From: Megascapheus bottae
Lineage: Eukaryota; Chordata; Mammalia; Rodentia; Geomyidae
Assembly (NCBI GenBank): GCA_024803745.1
Contig: JANJXV010000014.1
Coordinates: forward strand, 2,837,001-2,901,000
DNA length: 64,000 nt
Reading direction: 5' to 3'
Part shown: in pieces, positions 1 through 10,139 of the stretch
Layout of the letters: each line of letters begins with the position of its first letter
Numbering within the stretch: the first letter of the stretch is position 1
The notes under the pieces: generated by a model
Database searches by the model: none
What the model was told of the DNA's origin: nothing
The model's input: only the letters and a program-made list of their open reading frames with translations
Position numbers and translations under genes: made by a program

Positions 1-80
1 GAATGGAAGATATGTTTACATAAATTTGTTTTGTATAGATCTTGTTTTCCTCATGTAGCTCTGGTGACTGATTGTTTCAG

Positions 81-191
81 ATTTCTGACCGAGGAGGTGG
101 TGTTCCTCTAAGGATTACTGAACGCCTCTTCAGTTACACATATTCCACCGCGCCAACTCCTGTCATGGATAATTCCCGGAATGCTCCTTTG
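81..191 (+). CDS. PDK4: PDK4 coding exon (third from last): ATP-binding G1 region
   Basis: This exon encodes 37 residues, starting ISDRGGGVPL and ending SRNAPL. It is bounded by a TTTCAG acceptor (ends at 80) and a GTGAG donor (starts at 192), and is in phase 0 at both ends. By family knowledge it corresponds to about residues 291-327 of the 411-residue human protein. It carries the GHKL-type ATPase G1 box (D-R-G-G-G) and the start of the ATP lid (STAPTP). PDK4 is a mitochondrial-matrix kinase that phosphorylates the E1-alpha subunit of the pyruvate dehydrogenase complex and inactivates it, sparing glucose during fasting. The earlier exons lie left of the window. Bases 1-80 are the end of the preceding intron. 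PDK4 is chosen over PDK1, 2 and 3 because of the C-terminal tail encoded further downstream. Confidence 0.96.
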
Positions 192-494
192 GTGAGACCA
201 AGATGGCTAAATGTATCCCAGTCAGATAGTGCTATGTTCAGCAAGGATTACAAGGAAGTATTTAGGCAAATTAAACCAATGTAATTTAATTAGGCATGAG
301 GTGGATAAGGAAAAAATGATAAAAGAAAATAAATATGATGAAGTAAATCACCAGAGTTTCTGATTGGAAGCAGAAGAAGGTATTTATACAGGCTCTAGAA
401 AACAGTACTAGTGAGCATCCTAACTCTTTCCAACATTTCAGATTACATTGATCACATCTTCCTCTTCAGTAACAACTCATCTTCCCACCTTTAG
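192..494 (+). other. PDK4: PDK4 intron between the G1 and G2 exons
   Basis: This is a 303-bp intron with a GTGAG donor and a pyrimidine-containing CTTTAG acceptor. Apart from splice signals I see no repeat or other feature in it. Confidence 0.93.
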
Positions 495-608
495 GCTGGT
501 TTTGGTTATGGCTTGCCAATTTCTCGTCTCTATGCCAAGTACTTTCAAGGAGATCTGAATCTGTACTCTCTGTCAGGATATGGAACAGATGCTATCATCT
601 ACTTAAAG
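495..608 (+). CDS. PDK4: PDK4 coding exon (second from last): ATP-lid / G2 box
   Basis: This exon encodes 38 residues from [10 protein letters not shown] to TDAIIYLK, in phase 0 at both ends, between a CTTTAG acceptor and a GTACC donor. It contains the G2 box G-F-G-Y-G-L-P, which closes over ATP in the GHKL kinase fold, and the [13 protein letters not shown] and SLSGYGTDA segments that are nearly invariant across the PDK and BCKDK family. It equals about residues 328-365 of human PDK4. The length and both exon phases match the expected family gene structure, so this is an intact functional exon and not a processed copy. Confidence 0.96.
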
Positions 609-2143
609 GTACCTTTGAATGTAGTAGAAACATCATATTTTGTAATCAAGGAATTTTTTAAATATATTTTTATTGTAATTAATAGAAGGGTTACATGATA
701 TTTGCCAGATAAATGGTGCCTTAATTACCACACATTGATACCCTTTCACATGTCATGGTCCCCATTTCCCTCCCCCCCTCCCCCACCCCTCATCTTGTTT
801 TCCCCCGTTCCCTATCCAATTTCAGATAACCAAATACAAATATATCCAATATATCAGGTAACAAAGTGAGATAGTGTAACAATATGAGATAACCAAGGGA
901 CAGTACAAGTGATGAGAGATAACATAGTACCTTAAGAACAACAATCATTAATTATATGGCTTATGTTTACATCATATTTTAAATGACAAGTTTAACAAAC
1001 AATTGTTCAAGGAGGGAATCTCTAATTACATTCAAGGACTTTTTTTTACAGCTTTGAGTTCTGTCACCCACAATGAATTCCCCAACCTGTTAATGCAAAC
1101 AATGAGTACAATTTTCATGCACACTCTTGTTATTTAAAATGCTTGCTGTCCAAAGAAATCTGGGCCATACCACATGCAACAAGCGAACCAAAATTGTTTT
1201 CCAACAAGCAGGCTATCAAAATGTTAGAGCAAAGAAATGCTCATGTGGACTTTAAGGCAAATCCTCTTGGCATTTCTGAGAATAGATAAACTATTGTGTT
1301 ACATAACCTTCTGGGTAAGATGCTAACATATGTTACAAAATTTTAAAATGAAAAATGATAAATGAAATCAAGACGTTTGAGACCTTAAAGTGACCTCATT
1401 ACAAACCCAAATTAAGGACGGCTGACTGCTCATAAGCTGTCAGTGAGAGACCAAGCATTTGCTGTTTGAACTTTTGTGTTTTGCTGTGTTCCTTGTTATA
1501 AAAATAAAAAGGGGTGGCCTTGATCTTTTTGTTAATATAACTACCCCAATTCTGTTAATCATTTGTCAATTATTTCAAATATATTTACAAATATATTTCA
1601 AATATCTGCAAATATATTTACAGGTAGTAGTACTATCTGACTATTAAGGTTCAAACCTTCCCCTTTATGTATTGGAATAAAAGGACAAATGTCCTTGGAA
1701 TATCTGAAATAGTTAATGCATTCATTTCTGAAAATGAAAAGTAAAAAAAAATCTTTATACTATTGGAAAAGAACTTTATAAGAGAGTAATGGTATCAGAT
1801 TTGGACTCTAACTTAATTATAGATTCAGAGATTTTTCCATAGGAAAAAAAAATTACTTTGCAATTCAACTCTTACTGTGTCAGCCATATCCAAACAAAAG
1901 TGATATGTAAATATTGAACATCAATTCTCTAATTTAAGATTGCTCATGTACTATTTTTGCTCCAACTGAACAGACAAAGCTTATATTTCAGTTTTGGTTT
2001 TTAAGTACCTAAGAGCATTGTGGGCAGTGGTGTGCATTTGCTATCAAATCAGCTAAAGTAGTATATTTGAATATTAAATATTTACCTCTGAATGTGTTTG
2101 CATACTTTCTTTAGTGTGATTTTTTTTGCCCTTCTTCTTTCAG
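609..2143 (+). other. PDK4: PDK4 last intron
   Basis: This 1.5-kb intron has a GTACC donor and a long polypyrimidine tract (about 2119-2143) ending in CAG. Its first third contains a reversed LINE-1 3' end, listed separately. From about 980 to 2110 it is AT-rich unique-looking sequence in which I see nothing specific, apart from a short repeated ATATTT-type stretch near 1575-1625. Confidence 0.9.
651..975 (-). mobile_element. LINE-1 3' end fragment, antisense to PDK4
   Basis: Read on the minus strand, this matches two other copies in the window (about 25065-25400 and 44530-44790). It shares the sequence around the ATGTACTATGTT segment, the TTGGTTATCTCATATTG segment, a G-rich tract (here C-rich, 765-805) and the terminal ATCATGTAACCCTTTTA region before an A-rich tail. 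The family is inferred to be L1 because longer copies in the window continue 5' into the end of L1 ORF2. It is 5'-truncated and sits inside the last PDK4 intron. Confidence 0.8.
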
Positions 2144-2287
2144 GCTTTATCTTCTGAGTCTGTGGAAAAGCTTCCTGTCTTTAACAAGTCGGCTTTCAAA
2201 CATTATCAGATGTGTTCTGAGGCCGATGACTGGTGTATCCCAAGCAAGGAACCAAAGAACCTGACAAAGGAAAAACTGGCTGTGTGA
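2144..2287 (+). CDS. PDK4: PDK4 terminal coding exon and stop codon
   Basis: This exon encodes 47 residues, ALSSESVEKL through LTKEKLAV, then TGA at 2285-2287. It carries the C-terminal tail with the DW motif (residues 29-30 of the exon, about D394-W395 in human numbering). That motif mediates the PDK dimer cross-tail and lipoyl-domain/allosteric control. The segment FNKSAFKHYQM followed by EADDWCIPS identifies PDK4: the PDK1 and PDK3 tails I know of have a Trp where this one has Phe (AWKHY or AWRHY). The end KEKLAV differs from the human AKEVAM as I recall it and is one residue longer. The upstream acceptor is a strong pyrimidine tract plus CAG. Confidence 0.96.
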   Translation, partial: ALSSESVEKLPVFNKSAFKHYQMCSEADDWCIPSKEPKNLTKEKLAV

Positions 2288-2710
2288 AGAGGGGACTCTG
2301 GAGACACTTTATGGGATCAAAGTGGGCCTGTGGCAGTGCTGCTTCTTGAATGTTTGCGTGTGAACTCCTGATTCCACAAAGACAAGCGTTCCAATGAGAA
2401 ATGGAGTTGAGATGTATGACGCAGGAGAAGACAGAGCAGAGCCACCGGAACTGTGCATGGCCTGCTCCTTGTTTGGTAGTGTAGAATAGCTTGTGGGTTA
2501 CACTAATTCCTGAAGTAATCAAGTTTCTGTGTTCCATCTCTTATCCATGCCAACAAGCATGGAAGGGGAGCAGACATGAAGCCAGAAACTAGCAACTACA
2601 GTATGCTCATATTTTAGACATCAAAATGCATTGAGATTTAACAAATCTCAATTGTTAAGGTACCAGCATTTTCTTGCTCAAAATTAGAGCTCAGTTTACA
2701 CATATGATTA

Positions 2711-2734
2711 GAAATGTATGTAAATATACATTTC
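2711..2734 (+). promoter_or_regulatory. 3' UTR hairpin presenting a Pumilio-type motif
   Basis: The arms GAAATGTAT (2711-2719) and ATACATTTC (2726-2734) are perfectly complementary around a 6-nt loop. The octamer TGTAAATA, a match to the Pumilio response element TGTANATA, lies at 2719-2726 and spans the loop. The hairpin is seen directly. Its use by PUM proteins is inference. Confidence 0.45.
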
Positions 2735-3240
2735 ACATACATCTATAGACTTGAGGAGGAAATGATAGTGACTAAAATAATGTTCACTTTAAATATGAGG
2801 CAAATGAGTAAAACATCTTATTCATGGTTGCAGCCAAGGCCTTGGGGCCAATTTGAGATCTAAAAAGAAAGCCTCATCTGATCCATAGAGCTCCTTTATT
2901 AAGCTGCTTTTCTGCACATGCTTCATGCAATAAGTGAATGCTTATTGTCAGGTGCTTAATCTCAGAGGAATTGTTCAATGTGCACTGAACTCGAGAAGTT
3001 AGGATTGGAGTGAGAGAAAGACTGCCAAAGTGAACTCAGGAGTCTATCTTCCCTTGCTTGTTTGTGAATTAAACAGCAGATAAGGAAGACCTGAGTTAAA
3101 GGAAGAAATTATGTACTCAGCATCTAATTCAGTAGGGAGGAGTTATTCACTCAACCTGATGGATGGCAACTGACATACATTTTCTAGGCTTAAAAAATGT
3201 ACTTTAATATATTTAATTGTATTCTGTAGACTTGTTCAGT

Positions 3241-3246
3241 AATAAA
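3241..3246 (+). terminator. PDK4: Proximal polyadenylation signal candidate, PDK4
   Basis: AATAAA lies 954 nt after the stop codon, followed by a T-rich stretch (TTTCTAGTTTTC). It could give a short 3' UTR isoform. Confidence 0.4.
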
Positions 3247-3769
3247 TTTCTAGTTTTCAAATGGCTCAAGAACACTAAAATTCAAGTACATCTTTGAGTT
3301 ATTTTTTTTTTTACAAATAGCCTGAGTAAGTTCACATGCCAGGAGGCATTAATGCATTGAGCACCAATGAATGAAATGAAAATGGAAAAGAAAAAGAAAG
3401 AAAGATGGTAATTGGATAGTATTTTGAGAGGATTAAGATGAAACTTGCAGGCCAACAGGTCATGCAAATTACTCTTAGAAAAGAAGGAATGGAAAGAGAA
3501 GGAGATAGGAAGAAATGGAAGCAGAAGTCAGGTGTCGTTCTACTTCCTCACAAGCTATCCCAAGGAATCATGTGTATTGCCATGAGGAATTTATTGGCAA
3601 GAGGATGAACTGATGTCTTTCAAAACAGTGAGACTTCCTTAAATAGCTTTTACTTTTAACGATAATGGGCTTTAAGAAATAATAAATTATTCTATGTTAA
3701 ATTAATATTTCAGCTGACATGTAGGAGGAAAAAAGCTAAGATTTTTTGCACTGTAAAATAATCTGTACT

Positions 3770-3974
3770 GGCCGGGAGTTTGGCCTAGTGGTTAAAGTGC
3801 TTGCCTGGCATGCATGAAGACCCGGGTTCGATTCCTCAGTACCACATACATAGAAAAACGCCGGAAGTGGTGCTGAGGCTCAAGTGGTAGAGCTCTAGCC
3901 TTGAGAAAGTCCAAGGACAGTGCTCAGGCACTGAGCTCAAGCCCAGGACTGGCAAAAAATAATAAAAAAATAAT
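3770..3974 (+). mobile_element. Dimeric tRNA-type SINE in the PDK4 3' UTR
   Basis: The left unit has an A-box-like TGGCCTAGTGG and a perfect B-box GGTTCGATTCC. The right unit has TGGCTCAAGTGG-like and GAGCTCAAGCCC-like boxes. The element ends in an A-rich tail. It is flanked by a perfect 13-bp target-site duplication (3757-3769 and 3975-3987), so the ends are exact and the insertion is fairly recent. The tail contributes an AATAAA at 3961-3966 inside the UTR. Confidence 0.9.
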
Positions 3975-4496
3975 AATAATCTGTACTATTTATACATTTA
4001 TTTTAATATTTGTATTTGAATTTGTGTCAACCTAGTGCAATGGTGCTTCTGGTTGTGGCAATGCAAGCTTCAACTGTGTGATTTAAATTTCCCATTTTAT
4101 TATCCAAAGTCCTAGACAATGGCTTTTCTTGGTGGCAGGACTTTGACTCATGCATTTATTGATTTTTACAAAAACTGATTGCAATAGGTTATTTATTGGT
4201 TCAGATTTTATTGAAATGTAAATACTTGTATTTACCAAAGACTTAAAGCAGTTGATTTATTAACTTACTCAAACATGGTAAACTGTCTCTAAAACACGGA
4301 AGAAAAAAATGTTACTATCTCGATCGCATTAACTGTGTCAATTGAATAGAGCTGGTCTTCCTTGGTATTTGTACATCTATGAAAGACCCTGAGGATTCCA
4401 GGTGATGCATAGTGAATGCTCAGGCCCACTTAAGTTATTAATAAATGAGTTGTGTTTTTTTCTTTAGATAATGTACAAAGATATGATCATTTTTAT

Positions 4497-4502
4497 AATA
4501 AA
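4497..4502 (+). terminator. PDK4: Distal polyadenylation signal candidate, PDK4
   Basis: AATAAA is followed about 20 nt later by TAGTGGCTATGGTCTTTG, a G/T-rich downstream element. Its position about 2.2 kb after the stop codon fits the long PDK4 mRNA seen in other mammals. Confidence 0.6.
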
Positions 4503-4525
4503 TATTTTATTACAATAGTGGCTAT

Positions 4526-5348
4526 GGTCTTTGAAATTTTTTCCCTTAAACTACAATAAATATTTTGAGTTCAAGAGATCCCAAGAGATTCTTCACTTCA
4601 TATTCAACTATAATTTATATACATCTAGTGTACAATATAAAAACCAACTTTGGAATCATAAGCAGAAAGTAAGGGCCTTATGGCAATTTTTGAAATTTGG
4701 CATTCTCCTGGGTTTTTTTGGTTACAAATTTCTCTCTAACACACAGTACAAAAATGTGTTTACCTCTGTGTGTTTATTCAGTAGTGGTTTTGCATTATTT
4801 GTACTTTTTATTGTATACTTAAAGTTTTACTTTATGTGAGGTTTGCATAAATATGGGAGAGTATCACAATAATTACTTAGATAATATGGTAGCAAATAAC
4901 TTTTGGATTAAGTATATGTATAATAAGGTAGAAATTGGATAGCGATTACTAATATCCTTCCTTACCACCTGAATCCTTTTTATCTTTAGACCACATCTTT
5001 GTTCATGTTCATAGTGTTCTCACTAGCAAGTCTCTATAAATGGAGAAACAAAAACCTTCCAGAGGGAGAACAAGAAATCAGAGTAAGGAACATAAGTGGA
5101 ATGAACACATGTCTAGAATCTTCTCTCATTTTTCCAGACTCAGAAGACTTTGTTGCTCATGGTCTCCCATACGAACACATGTATCTTTTTGTCTTTAGTC
5201 AATATATTTACTCCCCAAAGATACTAATTTTTAAGTTAGCAAGACTGAGTTCAGTCTAGGCAAAGTTTCTGAAAATGTAAAGGAAAGAACTGAACATGTA
5301 ATTCAAAAGATAGAGTGGTCATCAGGCAAGTATGAGATCCTGGGTTCA
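4526..5348. other. Intergenic sequence, start of the PDK4-ASB4 interval
   Basis: This is AT-rich unique-looking sequence downstream of PDK4. Short open frames here show no recognisable protein family. I see no repeat or RNA gene. Confidence 0.6.
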
Positions 5349-5409
5349 GGGGGGGAGGAAGAAGGAGAGAGAGGTGGGGAGGGAAGGAGGGAGGGAGGGA
5401 GAGAAGAGG

Positions 5410-5499
<90 letters not shown>

Positions 5500-5543
5500 T
5501 TTAGATAACGCCAAAAAGCTATGTGGAATCATCTACCTAGTCA

Positions 5544-5621
<78 letters not shown>

Positions 5622-5671
5622 TTTAGATAACGCCAAAAAGCTATGTGGAATCATCTACCTAGTCACCAATC
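5349..5671 (+). repeat. GA-rich tract with a 122-bp tandem duplication
   Basis: A purine tract (5349-5492), mostly (GA)n, is followed by a 55-bp non-repetitive segment (5493-5547). A second (GA)n tract then follows, and the same 55 bp again (5615-5669) with no difference visible. The period is exactly 122 bp. Open frames through it encode only Leu-Ser repeats and are not genes. Confidence 0.92.
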
Positions 5672-6684
5672 TGTCTTGATTAAATCGTTGAGAGAATTTA
5701 ATAAAAGCGCATGAGTCTGTTTAAAGTCTAGTCTCTCCCATGGCTATCTAGAGCAGTGGAGTTTTGTCTTCATTAACCTTTTACCCTTAGCTCTTATTTT
5801 TTTAGGTTTTCATTTAAAAAGAGTTATTTAAGCCCTCAATAAACATTTATGGACAAACACATGATTAAAGACATTACTACTCTTGTTACTACAGAATATT
5901 TTACCCCTGACACTGAAGAAAGATTGAAATTCATTGTTAAATAATCACACATTTGTAGAATTTTATATTTTAAATGTTTTTCAAGAAGTTTTACAATATT
6001 TCAGAAATTCTGGTACATATTTCTAAACCACTTATAGTCTAATTGACTTTTGCTCCATGTTACTCTCCCCTACTGACCTTTAGCCATTGTATATTGTCAC
6101 ATATTTCATAAGAAATGGAACCATAGTTACAGTTATGTTTCTAAGGAAAAGTCTCAGGTTTATGAGGTAGTGCTTTTGTTATATGAATATTTTTCTTTCT
6201 TGCTCACCTAGGATTCTAATGCTATTCTAATTCTGTATTCTGTAATTCCTTAATGAGGATGAAGAACAATTATTTCCTGAGCTATTTTTTCAGCTCCTAT
6301 TCAAGTATGAAAAAAATAAGAAAAGAGAAAAGAAAATCCAAGATCCAGCCATCTGAGGCTTCTCTGTATCCAAGAAGCTGTTATTTATTTATATGTCCAA
6401 CTTTGATTGCCAACTTTACAATTTGTGTTTTACACAACTATTCCCAGTCCTATGTCTTCTAAACATTCAGGAAATATTATTTACTTCTACTGAAAATTGT
6501 TTCATTGTTTATCTTTTTCCTAAATGCTGCTGAAACGTCTTGGCCCATCTTAAATCTTTACTCCACGGGTTGGACACCCTAATGTCATCTAAACTTTAAT
6601 GTGATGATGATTATTGCAGCATTCATCACAGAATTCCCAAGGTTGTTCCCAATAAGACATTTTTTCCTTTCCTTTTCTTTCTTT
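5672..6684. other. Intergenic sequence, nothing recognised
   Basis: This is AT-rich sequence without clear repeats or coding potential. Confidence 0.55.
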
Positions 6685-6772
6685 TTGCTGAGCCTGAGAC
6701 TTGACTTCTGTACCTGATGCCCTTGCTCACTGGCTAGCACTCCACCAACTGAGCCATGCCTTCAACCCCAAA
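6685..6772 (-). mobile_element. Degenerate composite-SINE right unit
   Basis: In reverse orientation it matches the shared right-hand tRNA-like unit: GAGCCTGAGACTTGACTT, then CTAGCACTCCACCAACTGAGCC. It is diverged and lacks a clear left unit. Confidence 0.6.
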
Positions 6773-6904
6773 CAACTCTTAGTTTATTTTATTGGCTTTA
6801 GCCAAAGCAACTTATCTTAACTATTTTTAATGACATTTGGCATTTTTATCAATTTTGAATGGACTCATATTTATGTTCACTTGGACCACAGTGATTATAT
6901 ATGT

Positions 6905-6907
6905 CTA

Positions 6908-6967
<60 letters not shown>

Positions 6968-6977
6968 CACACACACG
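6905..6977 (+). repeat. (CA)n microsatellite
   Basis: About 70 bp of near-perfect CA dinucleotides with one or two CG interruptions. Confidence 0.97.
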
Positions 6978-8574
6978 CATTTAAATTATGACCAATGGCT
7001 TTAGCAGCAGCCCAAGTCAACAATAAAAGAGATCCCTAATTCGATCCATTGTAGAAATTTAGTGAAGCAAAGGTGATTTCAGGCAACTGTCTAGATAGAA
7101 AGAGGATGTTTACACAGATAAATAGAAAGACATTAAAGAAAGTATGGAGGGAGAACACTGGAAAGTAAAGTTGGGGCTCAAGTGGAGACAATTTGGAAGC
7201 CTGGATATGGCATTTAAGGCATCCATGAGTTAGTTATTTACTAGAATGGCAAGAGGATCAAAATATTCTCACTGGCTAAAATCTCAAGACATATACTCCT
7301 ATCAATGTATTTTCAAAATGGAATGCAGCAATGTACAGAAATGACAATTTGATAACTGAAATAATAAAACAGAGTATCGGATAATGTTGATTGTGGAGTA
7401 GAAACAGTAGGTCTTGGCTAAATGCCATAGCTGTGATCCATGTTGACTCTGCCTTGGTTCGTCTTGTTTCTGCCACTGAGTAGCAAGGGAAATTATTTAG
7501 CCTGCCTGTTTTCTGACATGTGAAATGAAGATGGTATTATGATCTCTTCTTTGTAGGATTGCTGTGAAAATTAAAATGACTCACTGTATGTAAACATTTT
7601 GCCCATACTTGGCAGAGTATATATTATATAAATATTACATATTTGATCAAAAATGTTACTTAACTATTAGACAATGAGCCCATATGTTTAAAATCTTTAC
7701 TAATAAGTTAATAAGAATAAAAATAATCTATGCTCCTTCTGCTATGAAATAGTGCAATGTGAGTATGTAATGCATGGATGATACCAAGTAAAAAAATTAC
7801 TTAATCATATCTGGTTTCCAGACTGCCATTTGATTTTTAGATCAAAGCATGGTCTTTGCCCTTGCTGATGTTTGTTTAGGCAAGGATTAAACCAAAACTT
7901 GGGCATCTTTTGTATCAAACAAAGCCAGGTGGACAGTGGTATCTTATGTTACCTAATCTGTTAACTCTTTTCATATACTTTATGAGTATCTCAAGGCTGC
8001 ATTTGCCTGAACACTGAGAAAGCTGTTCACTGAACATTAGAAACAACACAGTACGTATCTACAGCACACTCAGTAATTGTTTGTGGAATGAATGAGAAGC
8101 ATCTGAAGTCATTAGAGCAACAATTAGGCCTCAGTTGTTCCCTGGCAGTGTCTTTTTCCCCTCTAAATATTGTATTTCATCTCATGAAAGCAGACCTACA
8201 AATGATAACAAGAACAAATACAAGACATTATTTTTTGAAAGGCTTTGAAAACAGTATCCTGGTACGTTGGAATGTTTTTCTTAGAATATCCAACAATGGT
8301 TCTTTGTAACTAAAAATATATCTTGCATTTTGTACAAAGCCAGAGTTATTCTAATTTTTAACACATCAACATAGTTTCTACTTGGATCTCCATTCATCAG
8401 GCACTAACTTCAGTAAATTTATTTTAAGGATGAAATTCACTAATGAACTTGAATACACAATTTCTTAACCATTAATTTGACTTTTTCAACTATATTTTTC
8501 AATGGCCATAAATATTTCAGGTAATAGACTAAAGTTTGTTTTCCCTAGCCTCAGTTTTTCTCTTCAGAGAAACT
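6978..8574. other. Intergenic sequence, nothing recognised
   Basis: This is AT-rich unique-looking sequence. Small open frames (such as minus strand 7276-7476) lack family resemblance and are judged chance frames. Confidence 0.55.
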
Positions 8575-8875
8575 TTTTATTTTCTTTTTATTTCTTTCTT
8601 TTGCTCTTCTTTCCTTCTTATTTCTTCTCTCTCTTCCCCCCCCTCTTTCTGCCAGCCCAGTGGTTTGAACTCAGGACTTGAGTGCTGTCCCTGAGCTTTT
8701 TGCTTAAGACTAGTGTTCTACAATTTGAGCCATAGTTTTACATCTGTCTTTTTTGTGATTAATTGAAAATAAGAGTCTCATTGACTTTCTTAATCAGGCT
8801 CAGAACTGAGATATTCATATCTCAACCTCCCAAATGCCAAGAACTACAAATGTGAGCCACCAGGTGTATGTGATT
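8575..8875 (-). mobile_element. Pyrimidine tract plus reversed B1+tRNA composite SINE
   Basis: A T/C-rich tail (8575-8645) precedes a reversed right unit (GAACTCAGGACTTGAGTGCTG) and a reversed B1-like left unit ending at CTACAAATGTGAGCCACCAG. It is clearly diverged from the consensus of the copies in this window. Confidence 0.75.
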
Positions 8876-9797
8876 ATTTTTGAACATTTTTTTTACTGTC
8901 TGTAGATCAATCATCAAGTAGGTTTAAAAAAATACTTGTTAAACTTGTATATACTTGTATACATCAATTTCTTTATCTTTCCAATAGCTGAGATTATCTT
9001 ACGGACATTGTATTTAGAAAATACCGACAGAGAAGTCAAATAAGTTGTCCCTAGCAAAGGCAGAACTGCAACTGGAACAAAGGTACTCCGTAGTTCAATG
9101 CCTTCACTAGAAAGAGCATTAACAATCTATAGGAGAAAAGAACTCTGAGCTTATCCCATGAGCTACAAGTCTCTGAAGTTCTTCAAACCTGAACAGAAGG
9201 TATAACCAACATGGTGAGCTATCAGAAGCATGAGACAGCTAAGCCTGTCCTCCTGTCTACTGACTGACATGAATGACTCTCCAATGATTGAGGCACTTCA
9301 CTTATTTGTTCAACAAGCAATCACCAAAGATGTCTAAACTTTACATCCCCATAGACAGAGGGAATACCGTAATAAACTACAGGATGTCAATTCAAAGACA
9401 CAGGAACTATGCTTGTAAATATTGGTGCTTTAATATCTATATTTATCCAAATCTTTCTACAAATAAATAGAAGACTTTGGGGACAGGGAAAAAGTACTTG
9501 TTGTCTGATAGTGATGACTACATCAACTGCCGTTGATCCAAGCCCTGCCCCTTCTAAGTTGAGGCACTGAGAGTCAGGTGACACTGTACACTCCCTGGAA
9601 TCCATATTGTAGAGAAAGAATTCCAAGCCTAACTGCTTATGTAAAAGAGGGGATGATGCTGAGACAGAGATAAACTCTTGTCTTCTAGTGTACACAAACT
9701 CTTGGAGACAGAATATGAAGGATCCCATGTTCTCATAGTTTGGAATATAAGTAAAAGTCTATAAGCTAGGCACAAGACGAGTTTATGTAGGTGCATG

Positions 9798-9800
<3 letters not shown>
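8876..9800. other. Intergenic sequence, nothing recognised
   Basis: Unique-looking AT-rich sequence. The overlapping open frames near 9288-9728 have no recognisable domains. Confidence 0.55.

Positions 9801-9854
<54 letters not shown>
9801..9854 (+). repeat. (GT)n microsatellite
   Basis: About 53 bp of uninterrupted GT/TG dinucleotides. Confidence 0.97.
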
Positions 9855-9858
<4 letters not shown>

Positions 9859-10028
9859 CTGTGGAATAGCTCTATGCCTAGAGTTCTCATCACGTCTTAA
9901 AACATAAACTCATATCTCTGGGAAAGCAAGTCTCTTACTACCTTCTGAGTTATCTGTAGTTTTCAAGTTTGTCATTTAATCGAGATCCTATTAAAATCGA
10001 TTCCCAAAGGCCCAAACATAAGGAAGAA

Positions 10029-10139
10029 AAGACCATGAAAATGTCTACTCCCTTTGCTTCTTTCCACTTTTTGATCTTTAGCAAGGTTTTTGAAGTGTCA
10101 GTGTTCCAAGACAGTGACTAGACCAGCCTCAGTTGCATG
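10029..10139 (-). repeat. Unassigned dispersed repeat, copy 1 (inverted relative to copy 2)
   Basis: The reverse complement aligns with 12089-12201 over about 113 positions, with about 12 mismatches counted by eye. The shared core includes GATCAAAAAGTGGAAAGAAG. The homology stops abruptly on at least one side. I do not recognise the family. Confidence 0.85.

Larger units (their letters stand above)
2288..4525 (+). other. PDK4: PDK4 3' UTR (probable extent)
   Basis: This stretch follows the stop codon with no intron signal or further coding frame. The proximal end may be at the AATAAA at 3241-3246. The more likely main end follows the AATAAA at 4497-4502, which would give about 2.2 kb, close to the known long 3' UTR of mammalian PDK4. 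It contains a perfect 9-bp hairpin around a Pumilio-type octamer (2711-2734) and a young SINE insertion (3770-3974). The right limit is inferred from the polyadenylation signal; RNA data would be needed to place it. Confidence 0.65.

Noticed and set aside
3778..3850. A tRNA gene candidate with good A and B boxes.
   Set aside because: It is the left unit of a SINE with a target duplication and A tail, repeated many times in the window. It does not fold as a complete tRNA with an anticodon arm that I can support.
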